Source: Chlamydia sp. BM-2023
GTDB taxonomy: Bacteria > Chlamydiota > Chlamydiia > Chlamydiales > Chlamydiaceae
Length of the DNA stretch: 64,000 nucleotides
NCBI RefSeq assembly: GCF_964023145.1
Contig: NZ_CAXIED010000001.1
Span: forward strand, 1,240,001 to 1,304,000
Direction of reading: 5' to 3'
Each line of letters starts with the position of its first letter. The first letter of the stretch is position 1. This document shows, in pieces, positions 20,396-28,570 of the stretch. Made by a program: the position numbers and the translations under genes. The notes below the pieces were generated by a model. It was not told where the DNA came from. It saw only the letters and a program-made list of their open reading frames with translations, and did not search any database.

Positions 20396-21139
20396 TTAAT
20401 TATTTTTAATTTTTTGAGCTTTTGATAAGCCATGTTGTTCAACTGCCAAGGCAATGTTATGTCTTGCCTGAGGGAAGACCTCCTCGAGTAATTTCAACGT
20501 TGTTTCTGTTTTCGTTCTTAGGGATACAACGGGACATCGGCAGGTAACTCGAGAGAAACCGCTTTCTTTTGCGAACTTACGTATCCACGATTCCGGCGTA
20601 AGAATTAAAGGTCGCAAAATAGTAATATCAAAGTGCACCATGTCCAAAACTGGAAGCATACCTGCGAACTCAGCTTTATGTAAAAGATTCATTAAAGTTG
20701 TTTGGACTACATCATCTCTATGATGTCCAAAAGCTACAGCAGTTGCTCCGATTTCTTTTGCCGCTTGAAAGAGCAGGCGTCTTCTCACTTGAGAACATGC
20801 ATAGCATTCTAAAACTTCAGGATCATAAGGTGAGGCTATTGAGGTAAATGGCACTTGGATTTTGTCGCAAATATTGGCTAGATATTGCTGGCTAACCTCA
20901 GCACCACAAGAGTATTTCCCGCCTATATTTACAGCGTAAAGGTTCAGTTCTGGAAAGCCTCTTCCGGAAATAGCTTTTAGCATTAACAGTAAAGAAAGGC
21001 TATCTTTCCCGCCGCTAAGAGCTACAACAATCTTCGTATGTTTTTCTAACATAGAATATGAATATAGAGCTTTGCGAACTAAGCTTTCGATACGCTTGCC
21101 GGCTTTAATCCATGGAGGATGTAAATGCAGAATAGTCAT
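20396..21139 (-). CDS. TtcA-like tRNA 2-thiocytidine biosynthesis protein
   Basis: A PP-loop ATPase of the TtcA/TilS superfamily, 247 residues. The PP-loop SGGKDS is at residues 42-47. Cysteines 112 and 115 (ECYACSQVRRR) plus Cys200/202 (CRCP) match the cysteines that hold the iron-sulphur cluster in TtcA, and GHHRDDVVQTTLMNL is the second conserved block. These features distinguish it from TilS, which lacks the cysteines. TtcA thiolates C32 of certain tRNAs; the enzyme here could modify another position. The gene lies upstream of surE on the same strand. Confidence 0.83.
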   Translation of the reverse strand: MTILHLHPPWIKAGKRIESLVRKALYSYSMLEKHTKIVVALSGGKDSLSLLLMLKAISGRGFPELNLYAVNIGGKYSCGAEVSQQYLANICDKIQVPFTSIASPYDPEVLECYACSQVRRRLLFQAAKEIGATAVAFGHHRDDVVQTTLMNLLHKAEFAGMLPVLDMVHFDITILRPLILTPESWIRKFAKESGFSRVTCRCPVVSLRTKTETTLKLLEEVFPQARHNIALAVEQHGLSKAQKIKNN

Positions 21140-21267
21140 GGGAAAATAGTAAAACGATAGAACAAAGCTTGCAATATAATCTTAGTTTATATGAAAACTT
21201 ATAATTGGTTTTTATCCCTAGCTTATTTAAACTTCTCTTTAACCATTTTGCTTGCGCTTAGGATTAC

Positions 21268-21759
21268 ATGTCAAAAAAAGTTAATAGAAATGACCCATGT
21301 CCATGTGGTTCAAATAAGAAATACAAACAATGTTGTCTTAAAAAAGATAGCCAACCTGCTCGTTATACTTCTGAAGGAAAATTTAAGTTTTCTGCTGAGG
21401 TGATTACACCAAATCAAAATGGTCAAGCTGGGGAAAGCTGTGCAAAGTTGTTCCAACGTCTTTCGGAAAGCTTAACGACAGAACAAAAGCAAGCTGTCAG
21501 TAAGTATCACGAGATTACTAAGAATCAAGCAACACCTGGGAAGAAAACTGTTAGAAAGGCCAAGGCTAAAGAAGACCGATTGGTTTCTGAGCAGCTTAAG
21601 AAGTATAATTTCCAAGTTATGGATACCAACGTGTCTGCGGATTATTCTGCGGAGAACTTCAATCAAGACACAAGTTTTGTTGCTGACGACTTTATTCCTA
21701 CACAAGAAGACTACCGTATTTCAGAAAAAACGGATTCTGACTTGGAAGAAAATAACTAA
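21268..21759 (+). CDS. SEC-C motif protein
   Basis: A 163-residue hydrophilic protein that opens with a zinc-binding SEC-C motif, NDPCPCGSNKKYKQCC, at residues 7-22, the motif seen at the C-terminus of SecA. The rest is polar and charged with no recognisable domain. The SEC-C metal site can mediate protein contacts, but nothing else here states a partner. The gene is followed by two tRNA genes on the same strand; a separate promoter for the tRNAs is suggested by TTGATA and GACAAT upstream of them. Confidence 0.78.
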   Translation: MSKKVNRNDPCPCGSNKKYKQCCLKKDSQPARYTSEGKFKFSAEVITPNQNGQAGESCAKLFQRLSESLTTEQKQAVSKYHEITKNQATPGKKTVRKAKAKEDRLVSEQLKKYNFQVMDTNVSADYSAENFNQDTSFVADDFIPTQEDYRISEKTDSDLEENN

Positions 21760-21782
21760 TCGCGTATAACTTAATTTCCTAC

Positions 21783-21812
21783 TTGATAATAAAGTTTTCT
21801 ATTCAAGACAAT
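21783..21812 (+). promoter_or_regulatory. candidate promoter of tRNA-Thr and tRNA-Tyr
   Basis: TTGATA (21783-21788) and GACAAT (21807-21812) are separated by 18 bases and lie about 17 bases before the tRNA-Thr gene. The -10 is imperfect, so this is only a candidate. Confidence 0.4.
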
Positions 21813-21829
21813 AGGTTCCTAATCTTTTC

Positions 21830-21902
21830 GCTGGAGTAGCTCAATTGGCAGAGCATTCGATTTGTAATCGAACGGTTGAGGGTTCAAGTCCTTTCTCCAG
21901 CA
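21830..21902 (+). tRNA. tRNA-Thr (TGT)
   Basis: A 73-base cloverleaf: acceptor GCTGGAG with CTCCAGC, anticodon stem TTCGA/TCGAA with loop TTTGTAA, T-loop GTTCAAG, discriminator A. Anticodon TGT reads ACN threonine codons, an ANN-type codon set and therefore a substrate for t6A made by the Sua5/TsaD proteins in this window. Confidence 0.95.
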
Positions 21903-21909
21903 TTTGTTT

Positions 21910-21992
21910 GGGGGTGTCGCATAGCGGTCAATTGCATCGGACTGTAAATCCGACTCCTTACGGATACGTTGGTTCAAATCCAGCCACCCCCA
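21910..21992 (+). tRNA. tRNA-Tyr (GTA)
   Basis: An 83-base tRNA with a long variable arm, as expected for bacterial tyrosine tRNA. Acceptor GGGGGTG pairs with CACCCCC, anticodon stem TCGGA/TCCGA holds loop CTGTAAA with anticodon GTA, and the T-loop is GTTCAAA. It starts seven bases after tRNA-Thr. Confidence 0.95.
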
Positions 21993-22157
21993 GATTTTTC
22001 ACTGATCATTCTTAATATTTCCTTTTTTATTTCTATTTGTTCTTAGCTTTTATTAAAAACGATTTTATTTATTAAAAATCAATAATTAAACTAATTATCA
22101 TTTGACTGATTATTAATTATCTGATTTTTATTTGAGAAAAAATCGGAATAATAATAA

Positions 22158-22994
22158 ATGAGTACAAACAATAATAATAATGATTGTTATTTTCGCGTAG
22201 ACTCCATTTTAGAAGAAGATGTTAATTCTGGTAATGTTCACACTAACGACGTAACAGCTCAATCTATAGAATCTACGAATAGCTTCTCTGTTGAAAGCGA
22301 TGCTTCTTTCAACTCTGACATCCAAGTTAAAGGAATTACATATGCCGCAGGTTTGAATATCACTTCCACAAGAATGGGTGGGGAGATGTTAGGAGCAATA
22401 AACCTTCATGGAAACAGATTAAGCAATGTCGCTCGGCCTAGTCATGGCACTTCTCCTGTCCCAGCAAATTATATTCGTACACCTGAATATTTCTTTTGTT
22501 CGCTAGCTGCAGGAGGGAGAGTGGAAATTAGTTCCGGAATGATCCCTGTAGATATTCTTGGCGAGAATAGGGTTATATACCAGTCCCAAGATGTTTCTTC
22601 TTGTCTTAGGTTCGTTGGATACAACGGGTCCGCTCCACAAAAAGTTCAAAAAGGTGGCAATGCGGTGCAATTTCTAGCTAAAGGTACGTACATCATAGAT
22701 TGCGCGCTTACAAAACGCTGGGGATGGAACAACGGTTGGGGAGGAACTATAAGCTTGGCAGATGGTAGTAGCCCAGTTAACACATACAGTTCAAACGACA
22801 TGTACAGTGGGGGAGGTTATGCCGCAAGAGCAGGTTTAGGTACTGTTGTAAGTTTTACGACAGACACTCCCAATCCCGACGGAGACTTAACTCCCGAAGG
22901 GAGGAAAAGAATTTTTCGAATAATGCACGGTGGACATAAAGCAACAATGTCAGGTTTCTATTTTAGCGTTATTTTTTATCCAGAGAGGGGTTAG
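22158..22994 (+). CDS. tail-fibre-like protein, first of three tandem paralogues
   Basis: A 278-residue protein with no signal peptide. It has an Asn-rich start, a beta-rich stalk, then a motif at about residues 73-107 (GGEMLGAINLHGNRLSNVARPS...) that matches the M-x-G-N-R-I-x-N-L-x-x-P hinge repeat of phage tail fibres. The C-terminal 140 residues look like a compact beta-sandwich with a KGTYIIDCALTKRWGWNNGWGG core, similar in style to C1q/TNF-like jelly rolls. The two following genes share this plan. No phage structural genes surround it, so an adhesin or secreted surface tip is more likely than a prophage remnant. The domain reading is by eye. Confidence 0.7.
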   Translation: MSTNNNNNDCYFRVDSILEEDVNSGNVHTNDVTAQSIESTNSFSVESDASFNSDIQVKGITYAAGLNITSTRMGGEMLGAINLHGNRLSNVARPSHGTSPVPANYIRTPEYFFCSLAAGGRVEISSGMIPVDILGENRVIYQSQDVSSCLRFVGYNGSAPQKVQKGGNAVQFLAKGTYIIDCALTKRWGWNNGWGGTISLADGSSPVNTYSSNDMYSGGGYAARAGLGTVVSFTTDTPNPDGDLTPEGRKRIFRIMHGGHKATMSGFYFSVIFYPERG

Positions 22995-22996
22995 AG

Positions 22997-23830
22997 ATGC
23001 AAAAAAAACAACAGATTAAAAGCTCTGCTCCTATTCCTGCAGATGAAGAAGCAACAGGCGTTAAGGATCAAAATTTGTATTTTGATGGTGTAACTTTAGA
23101 TATTTCCGGAAATTTAAGTATTGAAGACGAGTTTCTAGCTGGTTCAGTAACTGTAACAGATGAAGTAACTACAGATTGTGATTTTTTTGTAGGTGGTAAC
23201 GTTTCGGGAAAACACGGAGTGAACCTGAATGCAACTACATTAAAGGGAGATATGCTCATTACTGCTAATAATGATGAGAGTGTCCCTCTCTTTAATAACG
23301 TTTCAGACCCTCGTTCTCAACGCGATGCTATGACGTATAATTTTTATCAGAAAAATTCTGCTCAAACTTACAATTGTTGCTCAAGATGGTGGGGTAATTA
23401 CTTCTTAGAAGGAGGAAAGTCAGTAGAAATTAAGCCCGGGTTTGCGGATAATTATGAAAGTTCCTCTGCGCGGTATAGGAATTGCTTTGATGTCGAGGGA
23501 GCAAAAATCAGACTTAAATCCCCCGGGATTTATCAAGTCTCTTATCAAATGACAAGAGCAGGTGGTTATCACAAAGGAAGTGATGAGCCAAATCTCTTTT
23601 TGCGGTTAAACAGAAATGAAGGGCTAGCTCAAGGATTATGTTGCTCAGACACTCGAGGACATAGCTATTGGGAGACAACGGGCACACCTTTATTCGCAGT
23701 ATTCTCTATTACAGATTTATCAGGGGGACCATATATTGATGTTTATACAGAAATTGAGATTATTCCCTACTGCTCTGCTATCAGCGTAATTTGGTTCCCA
23801 TTTGCAGCAAACTTTACCGAGGAGGATTAA
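22997..23830 (+). CDS. tail-fibre-like protein, second of three tandem paralogues
   Basis: A 277-residue paralogue that starts two bases after its neighbour stops. The stalk region (SGNLSIEDEFLAGSVTVTDEV...) is beta-repetitive. The hinge is degenerate, LKGDMLITANNDESVPLFNNVSDP, but keeps the DxxxxxDAMTYNFY tail of the phage motif. The C-terminal domain has the same core layout, SPGIYQVSYQMTRAGGYHKG, in place of the glycine-tryptophan run of the other two. An aromatic cluster (RWWGNYF) follows the stalk. It overlaps nothing and is likely translated from the same message as its neighbours. Confidence 0.68.
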   Translation: MQKKQQIKSSAPIPADEEATGVKDQNLYFDGVTLDISGNLSIEDEFLAGSVTVTDEVTTDCDFFVGGNVSGKHGVNLNATTLKGDMLITANNDESVPLFNNVSDPRSQRDAMTYNFYQKNSAQTYNCCSRWWGNYFLEGGKSVEIKPGFADNYESSSARYRNCFDVEGAKIRLKSPGIYQVSYQMTRAGGYHKGSDEPNLFLRLNRNEGLAQGLCCSDTRGHSYWETTGTPLFAVFSITDLSGGPYIDVYTEIEIIPYCSAISVIWFPFAANFTEED

Positions 23831-23834
23831 CATT

Positions 23835-24650
23835 ATGGCAGCACCTGATCCTAAAACTAAAATTAGTTTTCCTACCTTTGTGCGTTTTAATATTATCTCT
23901 CAGAATCTATCAGAAGAGAAAAAAAAGAAAGCTCTCGTAGTTACAAAAAAAATCACAGCACAAAATACCGATATTAACAAGCTAACAGCTACTAGTGGTG
24001 GGCTATCATGTAAGCAGGATTTATTTGTGGGCAATAAAATTTCCACTACTATGGAGAAGAAAGGTGAAACGGTAGATTTTTACGGCAGAGTAAATTTAGT
24101 AAACCATACTGTTAAATATCAAGATAAGTCCTATTTTACAGGGCATTTACAACAGTATCTTCCTTATACCACCTACCAAAAAACAGGATTAAAATATTCT
24201 ATGCGTTATTCAGTTTCTGGAGGACATGTAGGGAGTGGAGACATTACCGGAGATGTTCGTTGGGATGCATTTGGCAAAGAGCAGGAAAAAATAGATGACT
24301 CTTGCGTGCGGATTGATAGCACTAATTCAGTAAAGCTGAATTTTAGCGCGAGTCGCGACGAGCCAAAACTATTTCGCATTACTGTTGTTTTGTCAAAACA
24401 CGGAGGTTGGTTCGATAACGGTTGGGGAGGAAAAATGATGCTAATGGCCGTGGTTAATGATAGACAAACGTTGCTACAATGTGGCACTTGTGAAGGTACA
24501 AAATGGCAAAGACCAAAACCTATGCAATTTCCACCGGCAACTTTTTTAGCACGAGATAACGGTTATTTCCTGATCCAAAAGCTAGACAAATCGTTTCGAG
24601 CGCAATTTTTCTCTTGGAATGTTGTGCAACTTCCTTTTTATGAACATTAA
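23835..24650 (+). CDS. tail-fibre-like protein, third of three tandem paralogues
   Basis: A protein of about 271 residues. GGAGG upstream of the ATG at 23835 supports that start over an in-frame ATG at 23802 inside the previous gene. The stalk opens with a basic, Lys-rich stretch, and the hinge is only a trace (GETVDFYGRVNLVNHTVKYQDKSYF). The C-terminal domain keeps the LFRITVVLSKHGGWFDNGWGGKMML core shared with the first gene, and the aromatic ending WNVVQLPFY. It closes the array. The three are diverged enough to be old duplications rather than a recent amplification. Confidence 0.68.
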   Translation: MAAPDPKTKISFPTFVRFNIISQNLSEEKKKKALVVTKKITAQNTDINKLTATSGGLSCKQDLFVGNKISTTMEKKGETVDFYGRVNLVNHTVKYQDKSYFTGHLQQYLPYTTYQKTGLKYSMRYSVSGGHVGSGDITGDVRWDAFGKEQEKIDDSCVRIDSTNSVKLNFSASRDEPKLFRITVVLSKHGGWFDNGWGGKMMLMAVVNDRQTLLQCGTCEGTKWQRPKPMQFPPATFLARDNGYFLIQKLDKSFRAQFFSWNVVQLPFYEH

Positions 24651-24675
24651 TAGGTTATCCTATTTGCTTATTGCA

Positions 24676-24701
24676 GCCCGGTTAAAATTTATACGCCGGG
24701 C
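24676..24701. terminator. candidate terminator at the convergent 24650/24689 boundary
   Basis: GCCCGG and CCGGGC can pair across an AT-rich loop between the third tail-fibre-like gene and the convergent rimO gene, overlapping the rimO stop. The plus-strand side continues GCTTTCTTT, which gives a weak T-tail. Confidence 0.45.
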
Positions 24702-26071
24702 GCTTTCTTTATTACGCGACCTACAAGGTCATAACCAGCAAAACCTGTAATCTCAATTAAGTAACGATCTCCAAATCCAGAAACAAGACGAGCCTCATTA
24801 ACAATAATACAAGGATCTACCTCTGGAGCTTGTCCATAGAAACGGGCCGTTAACAAAAGCTCGCTATCAGGATGATACCCGTCAATAACAGCTTCAACAA
24901 TTTGCCCAACAAGTAACTTGTTATGCTTATCGACATTTTTCTTTTGTACTTGAGAAAGCGTTTTCAACCTTTTTGATTTCACGATTTGAGATATCTGATC
25001 CGTCATCTGCGCAGCTGCTGAACCCTCTTCTTGAGAATAAGAGAAAATCCCCACATTATCAATCCATCCCTCTTTAACAAAATCAACCAAATCTTGAAAT
25101 TCTTGATCTGTTTCTCCAGGAAAACCAACAATAAATGATGAGCGGATATAGATATGAGGAAGACGTGAGCGTAATTTAGTTAGTAGCTCAAGAATTTGCT
25201 CTCGAGAAGTTGTTCTGCGCATGCTTTTTAATACGCGATTGTTAATGTGTTGAAGAGGGATATCGACATAAGGAAGTAATCTAGGGTCTTTCTCCATAAT
25301 ATTAATGATATCGTCATCGACTTCATCGGGATATAAATATAACATCCTAATCCAATAATCACCGGGCTCTTTAAGCAGCTCTTCCAAAACACTAGCTAAA
25401 CGAGACTTTCTATCAGAAGAGATGTCTTTTCCATAGTCGCCTAAATCCTGAGCAATCAAAATGACTTCTTTAACTCCCATCTTTAGTAATAGACGGAATT
25501 CTTTAACAATTTGATCTAAGGGCTTACTTCTTAAGTCACCTTTAATAGAAGGAATAATACAAAAAGCACAGCGTTTACGACATCCTTCTGCTATCTTTAA
25601 ATAAGCATAATGCTTAGGGGTTGATAACTTTCTAGGGATTTCTCCCATCTCTAAATAACTTTTTGAGGAGAGTTTTTCTCCTGATTCTTTAGACTCTATA
25701 GCAGATAGAATATGCTCAACATCTCCAGAACCCAAAACATAATGTATGTAGGGGAGCCAAGGTTTTAACTCTTCCTTATGCTTGGATACCATGCAGCCAG
25801 TTAATATAATCTTAGCGCTTTCTTTTTTCGTATCAATAATACGCTGGAGATAACCCATAGATTCATCGCGGGCTGCTTTTAAAAATGCACAGGTATTAAG
25901 AATTAAATAGTCGGCTTCAGAGAGTGATTCAGTAGCCTCATAGCCCGCTTTTAATAAAATACCGAGCATAACCTCACTGTCTACAAGGTTTCTGGAGCAT
26001 CCTAAACTAATAAAATGAATTTTATTCTTAGAAGTCGCCTGATTAAAAAAAACCTGTTCTTTAGTTGTCAT
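24689..26071 (-). CDS. rimO: ribosomal protein S12 methylthiotransferase RimO
   Basis: A radical-SAM methylthiotransferase of about 460 residues. The N-terminal cluster cysteines are in LGCSRNLVDSE, NTCAFLKAARDES and TGCM; the radical-SAM motif is EGCRKRCAFCIIPSIKGDLRS; and the C-terminal part fits a TRAM domain. NTCAF and the CAFCIIP-x-x-x-G form point to RimO rather than MiaB. It modifies Asp in ribosomal protein S12. The ATG at 26071 gives MTTKEQVFF...; a longer frame up to 26167 would run through the divergent rpmG promoter and is rejected. Confidence 0.92.
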   Translation of the reverse strand: MTTKEQVFFNQATSKNKIHFISLGCSRNLVDSEVMLGILLKAGYEATESLSEADYLILNTCAFLKAARDESMGYLQRIIDTKKESAKIILTGCMVSKHKEELKPWLPYIHYVLGSGDVEHILSAIESKESGEKLSSKSYLEMGEIPRKLSTPKHYAYLKIAEGCRKRCAFCIIPSIKGDLRSKPLDQIVKEFRLLLKMGVKEVILIAQDLGDYGKDISSDRKSRLASVLEELLKEPGDYWIRMLYLYPDEVDDDIINIMEKDPRLLPYVDIPLQHINNRVLKSMRRTTSREQILELLTKLRSRLPHIYIRSSFIVGFPGETDQEFQDLVDFVKEGWIDNVGIFSYSQEEGSAAAQMTDQISQIVKSKRLKTLSQVQKKNVDKHNKLLVGQIVEAVIDGYHPDSELLLTARFYGQAPEVDPCIIVNEARLVSGFGDRYLIEITGFAGYDLVGRVIKKAPGV

Positions 26072-26103
26072 GAAGATTCTCTTGTAATTATAAGGAAGAT
26101 TTC

Positions 26104-26132
26104 TTGATTCTTTTTGAAAATAAATATAGTAT
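26104..26132 (+). promoter_or_regulatory. candidate promoter of rpmG
   Basis: TTGATT (26104-26109) and TAGTAT (26127-26132) with a 17-base spacer lie 37 bases upstream of the rpmG start. This supports treating the region as intergenic rather than as the N-terminus of rimO. Confidence 0.45.
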
Positions 26133-26169
26133 GATAAGCGATTTATCATTTTCTTGAAAGGATTCATCC

Positions 26170-26328
26170 ATGGCTAGTAAGAATCGTGAGATCATTAAAC
26201 TAAAAAGTTCTGAAAGTTCCGATATGTACTGGACTGTTAAAAATAAAAGAAAAACAACCAGTCGACTAGAACTAAAAAAATATGATAGAAAACTGCGTAG
26301 ACACGTAATCTTTAAAGAAGCCAAGTAA
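26170..26328 (+). CDS. rpmG: 50S ribosomal protein L33
   Basis: A 52-residue basic ribosomal protein. The reading begins MASKNREIIKLKS and continues with MYWTVKNKRKTTSRLELKKYDRKLRRHVIFKEAK, which matches the L33 fold. The zinc-binding cysteines of the other L33 type are absent, so this is the cysteine-free form. It lies between rimO (divergent) and lolE (same strand, about 48 bases downstream). Confidence 0.95.
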   Translation: MASKNREIIKLKSSESSDMYWTVKNKRKTTSRLELKKYDRKLRRHVIFKEAK

Positions 26329-26376
26329 AAAAATCTATTTACCTGCTAGCTTCTATTATAAGTTGTTGAGTAGGTC

Positions 26377-27888
26377 ATGAAATTAGAACTTCTAATAGCA
26401 TTTAAGTATCTAATACCAAGGAGAAAGAGGTTATCTTCTGCCATTGTTTCTTTGTTTTCAATAGGCATTATCTCTCTAGTCACTTGGTTATCCATAGTGT
26501 TTATTTCTGTAATATATGGTTTAGAACAACGATGGATACATGATCTTTCCCAGCTTCATTCTCCAGTAAAAATTTTACCATCATCAGCGTACTATGATTC
26601 CTACTACTATCAAGTAGATAGGCATTCAGATCTTTCGCAATACACAACCAAAACCATAGGAGAGAAGCTTGCCTCTTCTATTATAGATCCCTACGATCCT
26701 AATTTAGACTATTCTCTTCCTGAAAATTTTCCAGATCCTGATAAAAATGAAAGCGGAGAGTTAAAAGATCCCGTAAAGATCGCTTTTGAAGTGTTAACTC
26801 CCTATCTGCAAAACAATCATGCGCAGCTTCTAGAATACGAAGAGGGTATTGGTCATGTGCAGATGGATAGAATTGCCAACCCTAATAAGTCAGAACCTAG
26901 GAGTTTTTCTCAGTTTGTGGCTTATCCATCGGATCAAATATACCAAGATCGTGTTCTTCCCTATGAGCAGACTGATTATAGCTCAGAAGTCCTAAACCCC
27001 TTTAACTGCTCTTCAGAAGGGTGGGAAAAAGATTTCATAAATCTACAAAATGAATATCGCGGGGCTTCTATTATTCTGCCCCTTACTTACCGTGATATGG
27101 GTTATAGGGTAGGGGACAAGGGAAACTTCAACATTTTTTCACCAGAAAATCAAAAAGAAATCAAACATCCTTTTTGTGTTATAGGATTTTATAATCCTGG
27201 ACTATCTCCCATGGGGAGTAAAATCGTATTTATTGATATGGAGCTAGCCTCCACTATACGTTCAGAATCTAGCGGATTAGGAATGAATAATGGATTGCAC
27301 GTTTTCTTCCAAAACACTAAGCAAATTACTCCTATCAAAAGTCATATTGAAGAGATCCTTAATCAAGCGGGCTTAAATAACTATTGGGAAGTAACCTCTC
27401 TATACGATTATCAGTATTTCAAACCTATTCTAGATCAGCTGCGTAGTGATCAAATCCTATTTCTTTTGGTCTCTATCATTATTCTAATCGTAGCCTGCTC
27501 TAATGTTGTAACTATGTCTATTCTTCTCGTAAATAATAAGAAAAAAGAAATAGGTATTCTTAAGGCTATGGGAACACCTTCAAGAAGCTTAAAAATTATT
27601 TTCGGCCTTTGTGGAGCATTCTCAGGAGGAATTGGAGTTGTCCTCGGAACAGTACTCGCTGTTTTAACAATGAAAAATCTTTCCATAATTACGAAGGGAT
27701 TAAGTTACCTACAGGGAAGAGAAGCTTTTAACTCTACATTCTTTGGACAAAGCTTGCCTCAGGAGATACACGTCCCAACAATTGTCATGCTAGGTCTAGG
27801 CACCTTAGTTTTAGCAGCTGTTTCAGGAGCTTTACCAGCAAGAAAAGTCGCAAAGATGCATGTTTCTGATATCTTGAAAGCGGAATAA
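26377..27888 (+). CDS. LolC/LolE-type ABC transporter permease
   Basis: A 503-residue inner-membrane permease of the lipoprotein-sorting Lol system (FtsX/MacB superfamily). It has one N-terminal span (about residues 25-50), a large periplasmic domain, and three C-terminal spans around FLLVSIIILIVACSNVVTMSILLV, GGIGVVLGTVLAVLTMK and the last 30 residues. The NKKKEIGILKAMGTPSRSLKIIF segment is the conserved cytoplasmic coupling helix. lolD follows two bases later. Chlamydiae appear to have one such permease instead of separate LolC and LolE, so it likely works as a homodimer. Confidence 0.88.
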   Translation: MKLELLIAFKYLIPRRKRLSSAIVSLFSIGIISLVTWLSIVFISVIYGLEQRWIHDLSQLHSPVKILPSSAYYDSYYYQVDRHSDLSQYTTKTIGEKLASSIIDPYDPNLDYSLPENFPDPDKNESGELKDPVKIAFEVLTPYLQNNHAQLLEYEEGIGHVQMDRIANPNKSEPRSFSQFVAYPSDQIYQDRVLPYEQTDYSSEVLNPFNCSSEGWEKDFINLQNEYRGASIILPLTYRDMGYRVGDKGNFNIFSPENQKEIKHPFCVIGFYNPGLSPMGSKIVFIDMELASTIRSESSGLGMNNGLHVFFQNTKQITPIKSHIEEILNQAGLNNYWEVTSLYDYQYFKPILDQLRSDQILFLLVSIIILIVACSNVVTMSILLVNNKKKEIGILKAMGTPSRSLKIIFGLCGAFSGGIGVVLGTVLAVLTMKNLSIITKGLSYLQGREAFNSTFFGQSLPQEIHVPTIVMLGLGTLVLAAVSGALPARKVAKMHVSDILKAE

Positions 27889-27890
27889 TT

Positions 27891-28562
27891 ATGTCACCAC
27901 TCATTGAAGCTAAAAATCTTTCCAAGGTTATTCAACACAGCAATCAAGATCTGCAGATACTGCGGGATGTAAACCTTATCTTATATCCTGGAGAAGTCGT
28001 TGCTATTACAGGAGCCTCAGGAAATGGGAAAAGTACTTTACTGCATCTCTTAGGAACCCTAGATACCCCATCATCTGGGGAATTGCTTTTTTTAGGTAAA
28101 GATAAGGAAAGCTATAACCTACCCGTCTTTAGAAATCAGCACATAGGCTTTATTTTTCAAAACTTCTACCTTTTAGAAGATGATACTGTAATAAACAACG
28201 TTCTAACTCCTGCAAGCATTGCTAGGAAAAGTGTTAGAAAAGGCTCCGAAGCATATGAAAAAGCTGGAGAACTTGTGGAATCTGTAGGATTGTCTCATCG
28301 TATACATGCGCGCTGTTGCAACCTATCCGGAGGAGAAAAACAACGTGTCGCTATTGCTAGAGCATTAATGAATGACCCTTCTATTTTACTTGCTGACGAG
28401 CCTTCAGGAAACCTAGACGATCAGACATCAGAACATATTCACAATCTCTTGCTTTCCCAAGCAAAAAAATCACGCGGAGTGCTTATTGTGACACACAATA
28501 AGCAACTCTCACGTCAATGCTCTCGTCAGGGAGTTTTGCAAAATGGAGAACTAGTATTTTAG
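27891..28562 (+). CDS. lolD: LolD-type lipoprotein-releasing ABC ATPase
   Basis: The ATPase that powers release of lipoproteins from the inner membrane, 223 residues. Walker A is GASGNGKST, the signature is LSGGEKQRVAIARA, Walker B is SILLADEPSGNLD, and the switch histidine is in VTHN. The PSGNLD wording after Walker B is typical of the LolD/MacB class. It is directly coupled to the upstream permease gene. The terminal stop is convergent with the next gene nine bases away. Confidence 0.92.
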   Translation: MSPLIEAKNLSKVIQHSNQDLQILRDVNLILYPGEVVAITGASGNGKSTLLHLLGTLDTPSSGELLFLGKDKESYNLPVFRNQHIGFIFQNFYLLEDDTVINNVLTPASIARKSVRKGSEAYEKAGELVESVGLSHRIHARCCNLSGGEKQRVAIARALMNDPSILLADEPSGNLDDQTSEHIHNLLLSQAKKSRGVLIVTHNKQLSRQCSRQGVLQNGELVF

Positions 28563-28570
28563 GAAAAGCG

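Noticed and set aside
22158..24650. Prophage remnant
   Set aside because: Only tail-fibre-like genes are present; no integrase, portal, capsid, terminase, lysis gene or att repeats were seen nearby.
26072..26167. N-terminal extension of rimO by 32 residues
   Set aside because: It would run through the likely rpmG promoter and leader, and the extra residues match nothing in RimO.
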